Shown piece after piece: positions 1 to 7,854 of a stretch of 64,000 nucleotides of DNA. Each line of letters starts with the position of its first letter. Positions within the stretch are counted from its first letter, which is position 1. Source of the stretch: an uncultured Woeseiaceae bacterium (GTDB taxonomy: Bacteria > Pseudomonadota > Gammaproteobacteria > Steroidobacterales > Woeseiaceae); contig CAJQPL010000026.1 of assembly GCA_905480215.1 (NCBI GenBank), forward strand, positions 1 through 64,000, given 5' to 3'. The notes beneath the pieces were generated by a model, which was not told the DNA's origin, did no database searches, and was given only the letters and a program-made list of their open reading frames with translations. A program made the position numbers and the translations under genes.

Positions 1-909
1 TGCTTCGAAAACGCGTGCTATTGCGTCTCGAATGGATTGACTGCCATTACCTAGCGCGCGAGCCACGATTAATGAACCGAGGTTGGAAGCTCCGGCTATA
101 ACCTTGCACTCTTTTAGTGCGTCTCGAACCCTTACTAACTGCGTGGCGCAATCGGTGCCGGCGATAATTATTGTCGCCATGCAGTTTGCACCGTCGGCAA
201 TCGATCTGTTTGACAGGTGATCAGCCAAATGCCCGTGGCGTGTGTCGTCGAAAAGCAGTGAATCGGCGAACACCAGCTTGTCATCAATACGAACTCGCCA
301 GGTATCCCGCAACTCGCCTGATTGTGTCACTTCGCCCATACCAGTTCTACCAAAAACAACACTCTCCGCCGCAAAAAGATAAGCATCCGATGAGATGTTG
401 ATATCAATGTTTCGTTTGATTCGACCGCCGTCAAACAGAATGGCCTCTTGCGGTAGCCAACATGCATTTGCGCGTTTGCCGACGTTCAGGTGCGTGTGCA
501 CCGTCGCATGCGACTTACGCGATCGATAGATGCGCTCGGCGGCTTGCGTCGTAATCAGTGCTGATGTTTCAGGCTGCCACGATGCGATGCACGACAAAGA
601 ATCTCCATCAGTAAGGCCGCCAGCCGTGTTGATCAAAACAGCCTCGGTCGTTTGTTGCGCCTCGGTGTGCGGAAACCGTGCTTTATAGCACCCGTCTTGA
701 TAGAGGGAGTCAAGGACGGTATTCGATCCGCGCCGCTTGAAAGAAAAGCGAACGCTACCGCTTGAGCGCTGCAGGTTAGCCGCGGGAGTATTCAAGATCT
801 GGAGTATGGACGGCGCTTTTGCACCAGTGCGGTCCCATGGAGGAGCCCTTTGTAGGCGGGAGGTTGATGCGGCATGATGCCTCTTGACTTCGCTGCAGGC
901 AATCGACAT
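1..909 (-). CDS. ureD: Urease accessory protein UreD (3' end cut by window edge)
   Basis: UreD is the chaperone that, with UreF and UreG, helps load nickel into apo-urease. The gene is absent from the ORF track because its stop lies left of base 1; I translated it by hand from the reverse strand. Visible family motifs are EAVLINTAGGLTDGD (the conserved E-A-x-x-x-N-T-A-G-G-x-x-x-G-D block), TTQAAERIYRS and WLPQEAILFDGGR, all in the expected order. The 303 codons in the window nearly equal a normal UreD length, so only a short C-terminus is missing. The first in-frame ATG is at 909, overlapping mpgP by 26 bp head-to-head; no clear Shine-Dalgarno precedes it, so a later non-ATG start is possible. 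Urease structural genes probably continue to the left. Confidence 0.88.
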   Translation of the reverse strand, partial: MSIACSEVKRHHAASTSRLQRAPPWDRTGAKAPSILQILNTPAANLQRSSGSVRFSFKRRGSNTVLDSLYQDGCYKARFPHTEAQQTTEAVLINTAGGLTDGDSLSCIASWQPETSALITTQAAERIYRSRKSHATVHTHLNVGKRANACWLPQEAILFDGGRIKRNIDINISSDAYLFAAESVVFGRTGMGEVTQSGELRDTWRVRIDDKLVFADSLLFDDTRHGHLADHLSNRSIADGANCMATIIIAGTDCATQLVRVRDALKECKVIAGASNLGSLIVARALGNGSQSIRDAIARVFEA

Positions 910-1714
910 TTTTTTAGAGACAGACGGCAAAATAATCGTGTTCAGTGATCTTGACGGCTCGTTGCTCGATCATGACACTTATGACTGGCAGCCGGCGAGG
1001 CCAGCACTTGAGGCGCTCAAGCATCGCGATATTCCGTTGGTCCTGGTCAGCAGTAAAACTCTTGCAGAGCTCGAAGAGTATTCTCAGCAGCTCGACCTGC
1101 AGTGCCCGGTCGTTGCGGAAAACGGCGCCGTGACACACTTTCCCGTCGATTATTTTCCTGCAACCACGACGTTATCGACGGCGACGTTAACGCGCGCCCA
1201 ACTTCAGACGCTCTATGAAGAGGTCAAGCTTGCTAGATCATTTAAATGCAAAGCTTTTTATGAGCTTGGCGTATCAGGCATTGTCCGTGAGACTGGGTTG
1301 ACGGAGCGGCAAGCGGCACGCGCGAACGAACGAGAAGCGTCGGAGCCCATACTCTGGCTCGATAGTGACGACCGAGCAGTGCAATTCGAAAAGGAAATGA
1401 TGGCGCGAGGACTGCGCTGTATTATGGGTGGCCGATTCTTGCACCTGATGGGCGCAACCGACAAAGGTGCAGCAGTACGCCTACTCATGAACGCGTACTC
1501 AAGCAAATGGCCCGACAAGATATTAATGTCGGTATCCCTCGGCGATGGTCCGAACGATCTAAGCATGCTCGCAAGCACCGACATCGCGGTCGTTATCCCG
1601 GGCAAACATAAACATCGCATGACATTAAGTACGAGGAATCGCGTTCTCAAGCCGCCGTCACCCGGTCCTGTCGGCTGGAATGAGGCAGTATTGCAAATTC
1701 TGGCGAAGCACTGA
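884..1714 (+). CDS. mpgP: HAD-IIB phosphatase, mannosyl/glucosyl-3-phosphoglycerate phosphatase family (MpgP/YedP)
   Basis: This is a 276-aa HAD-superfamily phosphatase. The nucleophile motif SDLDGSLLDH (Asp22, Asp24) is followed by the family signature HDTYDW, the motif II serine in LVSSKT, a lysine in GATDKGA and the acidic motif GDGPNDLSM. The family removes the phosphate from mannosyl- or glucosyl-3-phosphoglycerate. The next gene is a glucosyl-3-phosphoglycerate synthase, so the likely product here is glucosylglycerate, a compatible solute. The frame is closed just upstream (TGA at 875), so translation must start at TTG 884 or later; a GGGAGG lies about 20 bp upstream. It is the first gene of a three-gene operon (39-bp gap to the next). 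The sugar (glucose rather than mannose) is inferred from context. Confidence 0.87.
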   Translation: MTSLQAIDIFLETDGKIIVFSDLDGSLLDHDTYDWQPARPALEALKHRDIPLVLVSSKTLAELEEYSQQLDLQCPVVAENGAVTHFPVDYFPATTTLSTATLTRAQLQTLYEEVKLARSFKCKAFYELGVSGIVRETGLTERQAARANEREASEPILWLDSDDRAVQFEKEMMARGLRCIMGGRFLHLMGATDKGAAVRLLMNAYSSKWPDKILMSVSLGDGPNDLSMLASTDIAVVIPGKHKHRMTLSTRNRVLKPPSPGPVGWNEAVLQILAKH

Positions 1715-1753
1715 GACATCTCGCCATCAACGCACAGCAACGGAGAATGACCC

Positions 1754-2977
1754 TTGGGCGATTTTCACCAGAACGGCAACATTGCAACTTTACACAACCT
1801 GTCGAATCGACCGGTCGAAGACCTTGAAAAGGAACTGATCGATTTCTCGCGCCACAGGCTAATGGGCTTGGTAATTCCGTCTCTATACTCTGAGTTGGCA
1901 ACACCCGCGCTCGAAAATATCGTACGCGAATTGTCCAGAGTTCCCTATTTGAACGAGATCGTCATTGGCCTTGATCAGGCAGACGAGGCGGAATACCGTC
2001 ATGCGCTCGAATTCTTCGGGCGCTTGCCGCAACACCATCGTGTCTTGTGGAATGACGGGCCGCGCCTGCGAGCGCTGGACGAGAAGCTCAAGGAGAAGGG
2101 GCTGTCACCGAGTGAGCCAGGTAAGGGCAGGAACGTCTGGTTTTGCTATGGTTATGCGCTTGCTACGGGCCGCGCTGCAGCCGTTGCTTTACACGATGCG
2201 GATATCAAAACCTACAAACGTGAGATGTTGGCACGACTGATCTATCCGGTCGCAAATCCCGGCTTTAGCTTCGACTTCAGTAAAGGCTTTTATGCGCGCT
2301 CAAACGGTACTTCCTTGGGAGGGAGAGTTACGCGATTGCTTGTGACGCCGCTAATTCTCGCTCTGCGCATTGTATGCGGTCGCAGTGACTATCTGAACTT
2401 TCTGCATAGCTTTCGCTATCCGCTCGCAGGGGAGTTTGCGTTGCGTACGGATGTGATCAACGACCTGCGCATTCCGACCGACTGGGGCCTCGAGATCGGC
2501 GTGCTAAGCGAGATGCATCGCAATCATTCAAGGAATCGAATTTGCCAGGTAGATATTGCGGATACCTATGATCACAAACATCAAGAGCTGAGCTCTGAGA
2601 ATGAGACACGTGGCCTGTCGCGAATGAGCATCGACATTGCCAAGGCGATGTATCGAAAACTTGCAATTCAAGGTGAGACTTTTTCGATCGATAAGGTGCG
2701 GACGATCAAGGCGACCTATTATCGTGTTGCCCTCGACTTTATCGAACTGTTCGAGGCAGACGCAGCTATGAACGGCCTTAAGTTTGATCGTCACGCAGAA
2801 GAAAAAGCTGTTGAGCTGTTTGCGGCCAATGTCGTGAAAGCAGGGGCAATGTTTCTTGAGAATCCGATGGACACGCCGTTTATTCCACCGTGGAACCGTG
2901 TTATCAGCGCGGTACCCGATGTGCTCGTTGAATTACGCAATGCTGTTGACCAGGATATGAGTGAGTTTGGCAATTGA
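1754..2977 (+). CDS. gpgS: Glucosyl-3-phosphoglycerate synthase
   Basis: This 407-aa glycosyltransferase (GT-A fold, GT81-like) transfers glucose from an NDP-glucose to 3-phosphoglycerate, the first step of glucosylglycerate synthesis. The N-terminal block with VIPSLYSELATPAL is typical of the family and HDADIKTYKREM carries the DxD-type metal/nucleotide motif. The remainder (GEFALRTDV, DWGLEIGVL) matches bacterial GpgS proteins rather than mannosyl-3-phosphoglycerate synthases. The start is TTG: the frame is closed at TGA 1748, and CGGAG sits 8 bp upstream, a good ribosome binding site. Its stop overlaps the next start as TTGA, implying translational coupling with the phosphorylase gene. Confidence 0.87.
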   Translation: MGDFHQNGNIATLHNLSNRPVEDLEKELIDFSRHRLMGLVIPSLYSELATPALENIVRELSRVPYLNEIVIGLDQADEAEYRHALEFFGRLPQHHRVLWNDGPRLRALDEKLKEKGLSPSEPGKGRNVWFCYGYALATGRAAAVALHDADIKTYKREMLARLIYPVANPGFSFDFSKGFYARSNGTSLGGRVTRLLVTPLILALRIVCGRSDYLNFLHSFRYPLAGEFALRTDVINDLRIPTDWGLEIGVLSEMHRNHSRNRICQVDIADTYDHKHQELSSENETRGLSRMSIDIAKAMYRKLAIQGETFSIDKVRTIKATYYRVALDFIELFEADAAMNGLKFDRHAEEKAVELFAANVVKAGAMFLENPMDTPFIPPWNRVISAVPDVLVELRNAVDQDMSEFGN

Positions 2978-4719
2978 CCAACGCCGATGCAACGGCGGGT
3001 AGGGAGCGTCTGCTATCGCGTGTCGGCCTGCACCTTGAGGTGATCTACGGCGCGCAGGCGGCGCAACTGGTCGCGCCGGTGGTTGCAGCCATGCGTTATT
3101 CAGATGACATGGATGAGCCCGCTTCGTATCAAAATTACTGGGACGAATCAGATTGTTGGATGATTACTTATGCCACGTCGATTCACGCAGATGATGAGCC
3201 TGGTCTGAAAACTTTGCAGACGTTTTGCGATCGTTATCTTGCAGATACCATTAACGGGTTACACATATTGCCATTTTATCCCTACAGTTCCGATGATGGC
3301 TTTGCGGTAATCGATTACCTTGCCGTTGACGCCGCTGCCGGTAGTTGGGATGACATTCGATCGATCTCTGAGCGCTATCGATTGATGTCTGACCTTGTAA
3401 TAAATCACGTGTCTAGTCGCTCGGTTTGGTTTCAGAATTTCATTTCACGCAAAGATCCCGGCAAGAACTATTTCAAGGAGACCACGCCTCGTGAAGACCT
3501 GAGCATGGTTGTTCGGCCCCGATCCACACCGCTGCGTACCGAGGTCGACACTGTCGATGGGAAGCGCTGGGTTTGGTGCACCTTTGGTCCCGATCAGGTT
3601 GACCTGGATTTCGGAAATCCAGAGGTGCTGTTGGAATTCATCGAGATTATTCGCTTCTATCTTGAGCAAGGCGTGAGCGTATTACGGCTCGATGCCGTTG
3701 CATTTTTGTGGAAAGAACCAGGGACGACAGCGCTGCATGACCAACGCACGCATGAAATTATTAAGCTATTGCGGACGTTAATCGATTTCTACGACCCGTC
3801 CGTCATGCTTATCACCGAAACCAATGTGCCTAATCGCGACAACCTTACCTACTTCGGTAACTCGAACGAAGCGCATGCGATTTATAATTTCTCCTTGCCA
3901 CCACTGCTTATTCATACGCTACTAACCGGCGACTGCCGACATCTTAAGACCTGGATGATGAGCATGCCGCCCGCCCGATCTGGAACGACATATTTCAATT
4001 TTATCGCATCTCATGATGGCATCGGCATGCGACCAGTAGATGGCTTGTTGTCTGAGGCAGAGCGCTTTCGTTTGCTTGAAACCCTCACAGGGTTCGGCGG
4101 CAAGATCTCGCTGCGTACCGGGCCGGATGGCACGGCCCATCCCTATGAGGTGAATATCAGCTTAATTGACGCGCTGGCCGGAACGGAAGATGGTCGTGAC
4201 GAGTTTCAGATTGAGCGATTCGTTTGCGCGCACGCCATCATGCTTGCCCTTGAGGGGATACCGGGAATCTATATTCACAGTCTGCTCGGGACCCCGAATG
4301 ACTACGAAGGGTTGGCGAGAACCGGTCAATATCGATCAATTAACCGCCGCTCCTGGGCACAGGGTGAGTTGCATGAGTTGCTCGACGACCCGGACAGTGT
4401 TCAAGCAAAAGTTCTGGCGAAGCTGCGCCACCTCATAGAATTACGACGCAAGCAGGAGGCATTTCATCCGAACGCCGTGCAGTTTACGTTACAGCTGGGT
4501 CTCGAGACTTTCGGCATCTGGCGGCAGTCGACGGACCGCCGCCAGGACGTATTCAGCATTAGCAATGTGAGCCCTGACCATCAGTCGTTGGAGCTTGCGA
4601 ATATCAATCTCGTGAGTACTGATTCTTGGTGGGATCTAATCAGCGGCCAGCGCATCGATGAAGGTCAGACTTTACTCGAACTCCGTCCGTACCAGACAGT
4701 CTGGCTGACCAACCGGTGA
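2974..4719 (+). CDS. ggaP: GH13_18 sugar phosphorylase, probable glucosylglycerate phosphorylase
   Basis: This 581-aa protein is a GH13 subfamily 18 (sucrose-phosphorylase-like) enzyme. I can place the nucleophile in VLRLDAVAFLWK (Asp240), the acid/base in ITETNVPN (Glu282) and the third carboxylate in ASHDGIG (Asp348). In known members the subfamily phosphorolyses sucrose, glucosylglycerol or glucosylglycerate to glucose-1-phosphate plus acceptor. Overlap by 4 bp (TTGA) with gpgS makes 2-O-glucosylglycerate the best substrate guess. The operon therefore holds both the making and the recycling enzymes of one solute. Acceptor specificity cannot be settled by eye; sucrose phosphorylase is the main alternative. 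Confidence 0.8.
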   Translation: MTNADATAGRERLLSRVGLHLEVIYGAQAAQLVAPVVAAMRYSDDMDEPASYQNYWDESDCWMITYATSIHADDEPGLKTLQTFCDRYLADTINGLHILPFYPYSSDDGFAVIDYLAVDAAAGSWDDIRSISERYRLMSDLVINHVSSRSVWFQNFISRKDPGKNYFKETTPREDLSMVVRPRSTPLRTEVDTVDGKRWVWCTFGPDQVDLDFGNPEVLLEFIEIIRFYLEQGVSVLRLDAVAFLWKEPGTTALHDQRTHEIIKLLRTLIDFYDPSVMLITETNVPNRDNLTYFGNSNEAHAIYNFSLPPLLIHTLLTGDCRHLKTWMMSMPPARSGTTYFNFIASHDGIGMRPVDGLLSEAERFRLLETLTGFGGKISLRTGPDGTAHPYEVNISLIDALAGTEDGRDEFQIERFVCAHAIMLALEGIPGIYIHSLLGTPNDYEGLARTGQYRSINRRSWAQGELHELLDDPDSVQAKVLAKLRHLIELRRKQEAFHPNAVQFTLQLGLETFGIWRQSTDRRQDVFSISNVSPDHQSLELANINLVSTDSWWDLISGQRIDEGQTLLELRPYQTVWLTNR

Positions 4720-4836
4720 GATTGGATGAATACATTCAGCTTGCTTAGTAAACGTTTGGGTCCTCGAGTCCAATCAGCCAATACATGAGGGTTTAGACGA
4801 CAAGCATGGAAAAACCAGCTACGCGAAGATGAGCAC

Positions 4837-5928
4837 TCAATAGATCTCGGTAAATACTCTATCGAATTCTTCCAGATCTTCGAGTTTGCCCATGCTCACG
4901 CGCGAATAGTTTGCAGCACCTTTGTAGCTGCCGCGGATGAGAATATTTCGTGCGGCTAACTTATCGGCCAACTCCGTCGCGTTCCGACCAATATCGGCGT
5001 ATACGAAATTTGTTTGTGACGGCAGGGGCTCGATGCCATTACGGCGAAAAGTTGCGTTCACCATTTTCCGACCTTCAATAATTTTGCCACGCGAGAACGC
5101 AATGAATTCTTCGTCCTGGTAACTGGCAAGGGCGGTGGCCATCCCCACGGTATTCAGCGAGCCCATGATGTGTCCGCCGACGAGTTTCGCGATATCCGGA
5201 TGACCTATGCCGTAACCGATGCGGTAGCCGGCCATGCCGAATATCTTCGAAAATGTGCGCGTGACGAACACGTTCTCACCTTCGCGGACAAGATCCAGCA
5301 TGGATGTGTATTCCGGATCATCGGTAACTTCGTTATAGGCCTCGTCGACCAAGACCACTGCTTTCTTTCCTACGGCTCGACAAAAAGCGCGCAAGCGATC
5401 GCCATCCAGTGCTTTGCCGGTCGGGTTGTTTGGGTTGCAGATGTAAACCAGGCTGATCGAGTCATCGACGGCCGCTGCCATCGCATCTAGATCGATGGAC
5501 ATATCCTTATCTAATGGAACCTGCAAGAATTCGACGCCCATGCGTTTTGCATACGCGACATGGCCGTCGTACGTCAAGGAGGGCATAAGCACTTTGCCCT
5601 GCTTGCCATAGGCAACCATGGCCGCGTGCAAAGCCTCATTTGATCCCGATGAAAGCACCATGTTTTCGATGGCGACGCTATTACGGGTGGCAATGGCAGT
5701 GCGCAAATCTGACTCTATCGTCTCTGGATAGTAGGCCCCGACGGCTGCCGCTTCAGCACCCGCTTTTAATCCCTCTGGACTCGGCCCGTAGGGATTTTCG
5801 TTATAGCGCAGCAGAATTTTGCCGGGTATCGGGCCGTATTGTGCGAATGCTTGCGGGGCAATCGAGAGTGCTACCGCACTGCCGATTATTGTCTTGACGA
5901 AATTGCGTCGATTCACTTGAGTTGACAC
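4837..5928 (-). CDS. Tat-exported PLP-dependent aminotransferase, HisC-like
   Basis: This 363-aa fold-type I aminotransferase of the histidinol-phosphate/aspartate family carries YNENPYGPS near the N-terminus, the CNPNNPTGK block, DEAYNE and the PLP lysine in RTFSKIFGMAGYR. What is odd is the N-terminus: NRRNFVK followed by a hydrophobic stretch and AFA-Q reads as a twin-arginine signal peptide with a cleavage site. The folded holoenzyme would then be exported to the periplasm, where histidine biosynthesis does not occur, so the HisC label should be taken as fold only. It stands alone, convergent with ggaP and without his genes nearby. Substrate unknown. Confidence 0.85.
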   Translation of the reverse strand: MSTQVNRRNFVKTIIGSAVALSIAPQAFAQYGPIPGKILLRYNENPYGPSPEGLKAGAEAAAVGAYYPETIESDLRTAIATRNSVAIENMVLSSGSNEALHAAMVAYGKQGKVLMPSLTYDGHVAYAKRMGVEFLQVPLDKDMSIDLDAMAAAVDDSISLVYICNPNNPTGKALDGDRLRAFCRAVGKKAVVLVDEAYNEVTDDPEYTSMLDLVREGENVFVTRTFSKIFGMAGYRIGYGIGHPDIAKLVGGHIMGSLNTVGMATALASYQDEEFIAFSRGKIIEGRKMVNATFRRNGIEPLPSQTNFVYADIGRNATELADKLAARNILIRGSYKGAANYSRVSMGKLEDLEEFDRVFTEIY

Positions 5929-6013
5929 CAGATGGTCTCCTTATTGATGCAGCCATAATACCTTAAGTTTCTGGCGAGACAATCGTTGCTGCTGCGGCAA
6001 AACAGTTCTTCGT

Positions 6014-6358
6014 TTAGTCCTTCGAATAGCTAATCAGGACCTCAGTTAGCCAGTCGGCGGACGGAGTTTTTTCACCATTGCACTCAATGTAGTAAGGCTT
6101 CTTGCTCAAATAGCTGTTACTTGCCAAACGCTCGATGAATTTTTCGGCGGTTGGTGCGTAGCGTTTGCCGTTACGATATTTCATACGCAGGTGTTCTTCA
6201 GCGGCGCCGGAATCATAGCGCTTACCATTGCGGATGAAGGTACAGTCGCTACTACCGATGGACCTGAGTAGGTGGTCGATCTCAGCAGGGACTGCGTCAT
6301 CTGCATCGACACTCAACGGCAGCAGGCAAATCAGAAGTACTAAGCCAATAGCTTTCAT
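6014..6358 (-). CDS. DUF5329 family secreted protein
   Basis: This is a 114-aa protein with an N-terminal signal peptide (MKAIGLVLLICLLPLSVDA). The mature part has EIDHLLRSIGSSDCTFIRNGKRYD, HLRMKYRN, AEKFIERLAS and an ECNG...PSADWL ending, the pattern of DUF5329. Two cysteines (in SDCTF and IECNG) could pair in the periplasm. Function of the family is unknown to me. The ORF track extends it to 6529, but ATG 6358 has a strong ribosome binding site (AGAGGGCAGG) and gives the signal peptide. It is the last gene of the coupled operon starting at 7783. Confidence 0.8.
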   Translation of the reverse strand: MKAIGLVLLICLLPLSVDADDAVPAEIDHLLRSIGSSDCTFIRNGKRYDSGAAEEHLRMKYRNGKRYAPTAEKFIERLASNSYLSKKPYYIECNGEKTPSADWLTEVLISYSKD

Positions 6359-6389
6359 ATCCTGCCCTCTACAAATTTGTTGTGGCTGT

Positions 6390-7250
6390 TCATAGCCGCA
6401 GAAGCACTGACATCGGGTTATGGTCCGATGAGTCTGCTTGCAGCGTGGTCGCCTCAAGCACCTCGAGACCGCGGACATAAATATGGTCCAGCGCTTGCCC
6501 CATGAACCGCTTGCGATGATCCTCATCATAACCGAGCATTTCCAGGCCGAGAGCGTCAGTTAACTCTTCTAAGACATCAGTCCGACGCCAGTTCCAGGTG
6601 TTGAAATCCCCGGACACCAGAATCGGGCCCGCGTGATCATTCAGAACGGAAAAGGTCTGTTTAAACTGCTTATGAAAATCATGCATGCCAAAGGTAAAGT
6701 TCACGGCGTGAATGTTGACGACCAACAAAGTCTCATCAGAGTTGCTTAATCCATACTCGGTGATCAAGCTAGCCTTCGGCGAGCGGATCCAGGGCTCTAC
6801 GCTGACGAGGTTGCACTGCGTCAAGGGTTTCACGTTGCTAACGGTCATGACACCGGTCAGCGAATGCCGCGTGCGATAGCCGGGAGAAAACGAGTGATGT
6901 TGATCGCTGCTTAAGAAGTCCCAGGCGTCCGATTTGAGCGGGGCTTCCTGCAAAATGATCAGGTCAGGGTTGCCCTCTAGTTTCGTGAGATCGGTCGTCC
7001 ACCGAGGATCGCCACCTTTCTGAATATTCCAGTTCACTAGCCGAATACTTTCGGAGTCCAGCTCTCCGCCTGTTGCCCGATCGCTAGCAACAAGTTGTTG
7101 TGAGCACTCGTGTGCATCCGTCCGCACACCGGCAACCGAGTCCGTGTCGTTGACGCTTTTTTCAAAAACGGCGCATCCGCTCACGGCCGTGATCGAGATC
7201 AGCGTTGATGCCAATCTGAAAGCCACCTTATTTTTGTTGAAGAGGATCAT
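6390..7250 (-). CDS. Endonuclease/exonuclease/phosphatase (EEP) family lipoprotein
   Basis: This 286-aa protein has a lipoprotein signal (AVSGC lipobox near residue 26) and an EEP (DNase I/Mg-dependent phosphodiesterase) fold. Family motifs are VNWNIQKGG, the metal glutamate in ILQEAP, VNIHAVNF, VSGDFNTW (the GDFN motif) and DHIYVRG...SSDHNPM with the catalytic histidine. Such enzymes cleave phosphodiester bonds in nucleic acids, phosphoinositides or sphingomyelin; which one applies here is unknown. Being an anchored lipoprotein it would act in the periplasm or at the surface. Its ATG directly follows the TAA of the 42-aa gene, with no good ribosome binding site, so translation is probably coupled. 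Confidence 0.82.
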   Translation of the reverse strand: MILFNKNKVAFRLASTLISITAVSGCAVFEKSVNDTDSVAGVRTDAHECSQQLVASDRATGGELDSESIRLVNWNIQKGGDPRWTTDLTKLEGNPDLIILQEAPLKSDAWDFLSSDQHHSFSPGYRTRHSLTGVMTVSNVKPLTQCNLVSVEPWIRSPKASLITEYGLSNSDETLLVVNIHAVNFTFGMHDFHKQFKQTFSVLNDHAGPILVSGDFNTWNWRRTDVLEELTDALGLEMLGYDEDHRKRFMGQALDHIYVRGLEVLEATTLQADSSDHNPMSVLLRL

Positions 7251-7379
7251 TTATCGATAGATTAGGCTGGTAAGAATAGTGAATGCGCCGACGACGAACA
7301 GCGGGCATGCGATAAGGGAGAAGACAAGACCGGTTATTGCATAGCCAATCTTGTGCACTGTAATGGGTTGTTTCCTCAT
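7251..7379 (-). CDS. 42-aa single-membrane-segment peptide
   Basis: This small gene is below the ORF-track cutoff. The reading frame encodes MRKQPITVHKIGYAITG followed by a hydrophobic run of about 25 residues ending in SLIYR, so a one-span inner membrane peptide is likely. The ATG overlaps the previous gene's stop as ATGA, has AAGGAG 7 bp upstream, and its TAA is followed at once by the ATG of the EEP lipoprotein gene. This packing is strong evidence that the frame is translated. I do not recognise a family. A role as a small partner of the neighbouring operon proteins is inference. Confidence 0.7.
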   Translation of the reverse strand: MRKQPITVHKIGYAITGLVFSLIACPLFVVGAFTILTSLIYR

Positions 7380-7783
7380 TTCGATCTCCTTATTGGATGA
7401 TATAACGATTCATGGTCATGAAAGGCGAGCATTTCAACAATTCCTGTTGCCTCCGATCGGCCTCTTTCATAGGCTCGGTGCAGCGTGGCCGGCACAGGCT
7501 GGTCCAGCATCATGCGAGATATAACCAGTGCCTGGCCGCCGTCATCACCGAGGAGCGTATAGACGTAGGCTACGAGCTCTCTAACTCGGGGATTGAGGTC
7601 CAGGCATTCGCACAAGCCGGCAACCAGCCCGCCGGCGAGCGCGTATCGCTCTTTTTCACCCTGTACCTCACTCAGGCAGATAGAACGAATCCATATATGC
7701 GCCGTGCGCGCGACAGCGTCGGCGGTTTGCAGCGAGTCGACTGGTAGAGAATATTCGGGTTTCTTTTCTGGGTTGCTGTTCAT
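7376..7783 (-). CDS. Conserved-looking hypothetical protein, 135 aa
   Basis: I do not recognise this soluble, helix-rich protein. It has no signal peptide or membrane segment; the central part (ALAGGLVAGLCECLDLNPRVRELVAYVYTLLG) looks like a helical bundle and the C-terminus is basic (PIRRSK). It is the first gene of a four-gene operon (this gene, the 42-aa membrane peptide, the EEP lipoprotein, the DUF5329 protein). Upstream of its ATG there is no Shine-Dalgarno; instead a 13-bp palindrome sits 2 bp away, so the message may be leaderless or regulated at that site. Confidence 0.65.
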   Translation of the reverse strand: MNSNPEKKPEYSLPVDSLQTADAVARTAHIWIRSICLSEVQGEKERYALAGGLVAGLCECLDLNPRVRELVAYVYTLLGDDGGQALVISRMMLDQPVPATLHRAYERGRSEATGIVEMLAFHDHESLYHPIRRSK

Positions 7784-7826
7784 TTGTCTAAATTAGACGG
7801 TAATGCTCCTGGCCTCTTGTCTAAAT
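7784..7826. promoter_or_regulatory. Direct repeat TTGTCTAAAT x2 with a 13-bp palindrome, probable operator
   Basis: The sequence TTGTCTAAAT occurs at 7784 and again at 7817, 33 bp apart (about three helical turns). The first copy extends into GTCTAAATTAGAC, a perfect 6-1-6 inverted repeat; the second copy, GTCTAAATAGGTC, is a degenerate version. The site lies in the 71-bp gap between the minus operon and the divergent AraC-type gene, so the AraC-type protein is the natural candidate binder. That is inference. Confidence 0.5.
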
Positions 7827-7854
7827 AGGTCGAATTCTGTTCAATGCAAGTCAG

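Noticed and set aside
4837-5928. Assignment as hisC for histidine synthesis
   Set aside because: The Tat signal and lack of his neighbours argue against a cytosolic biosynthetic role.
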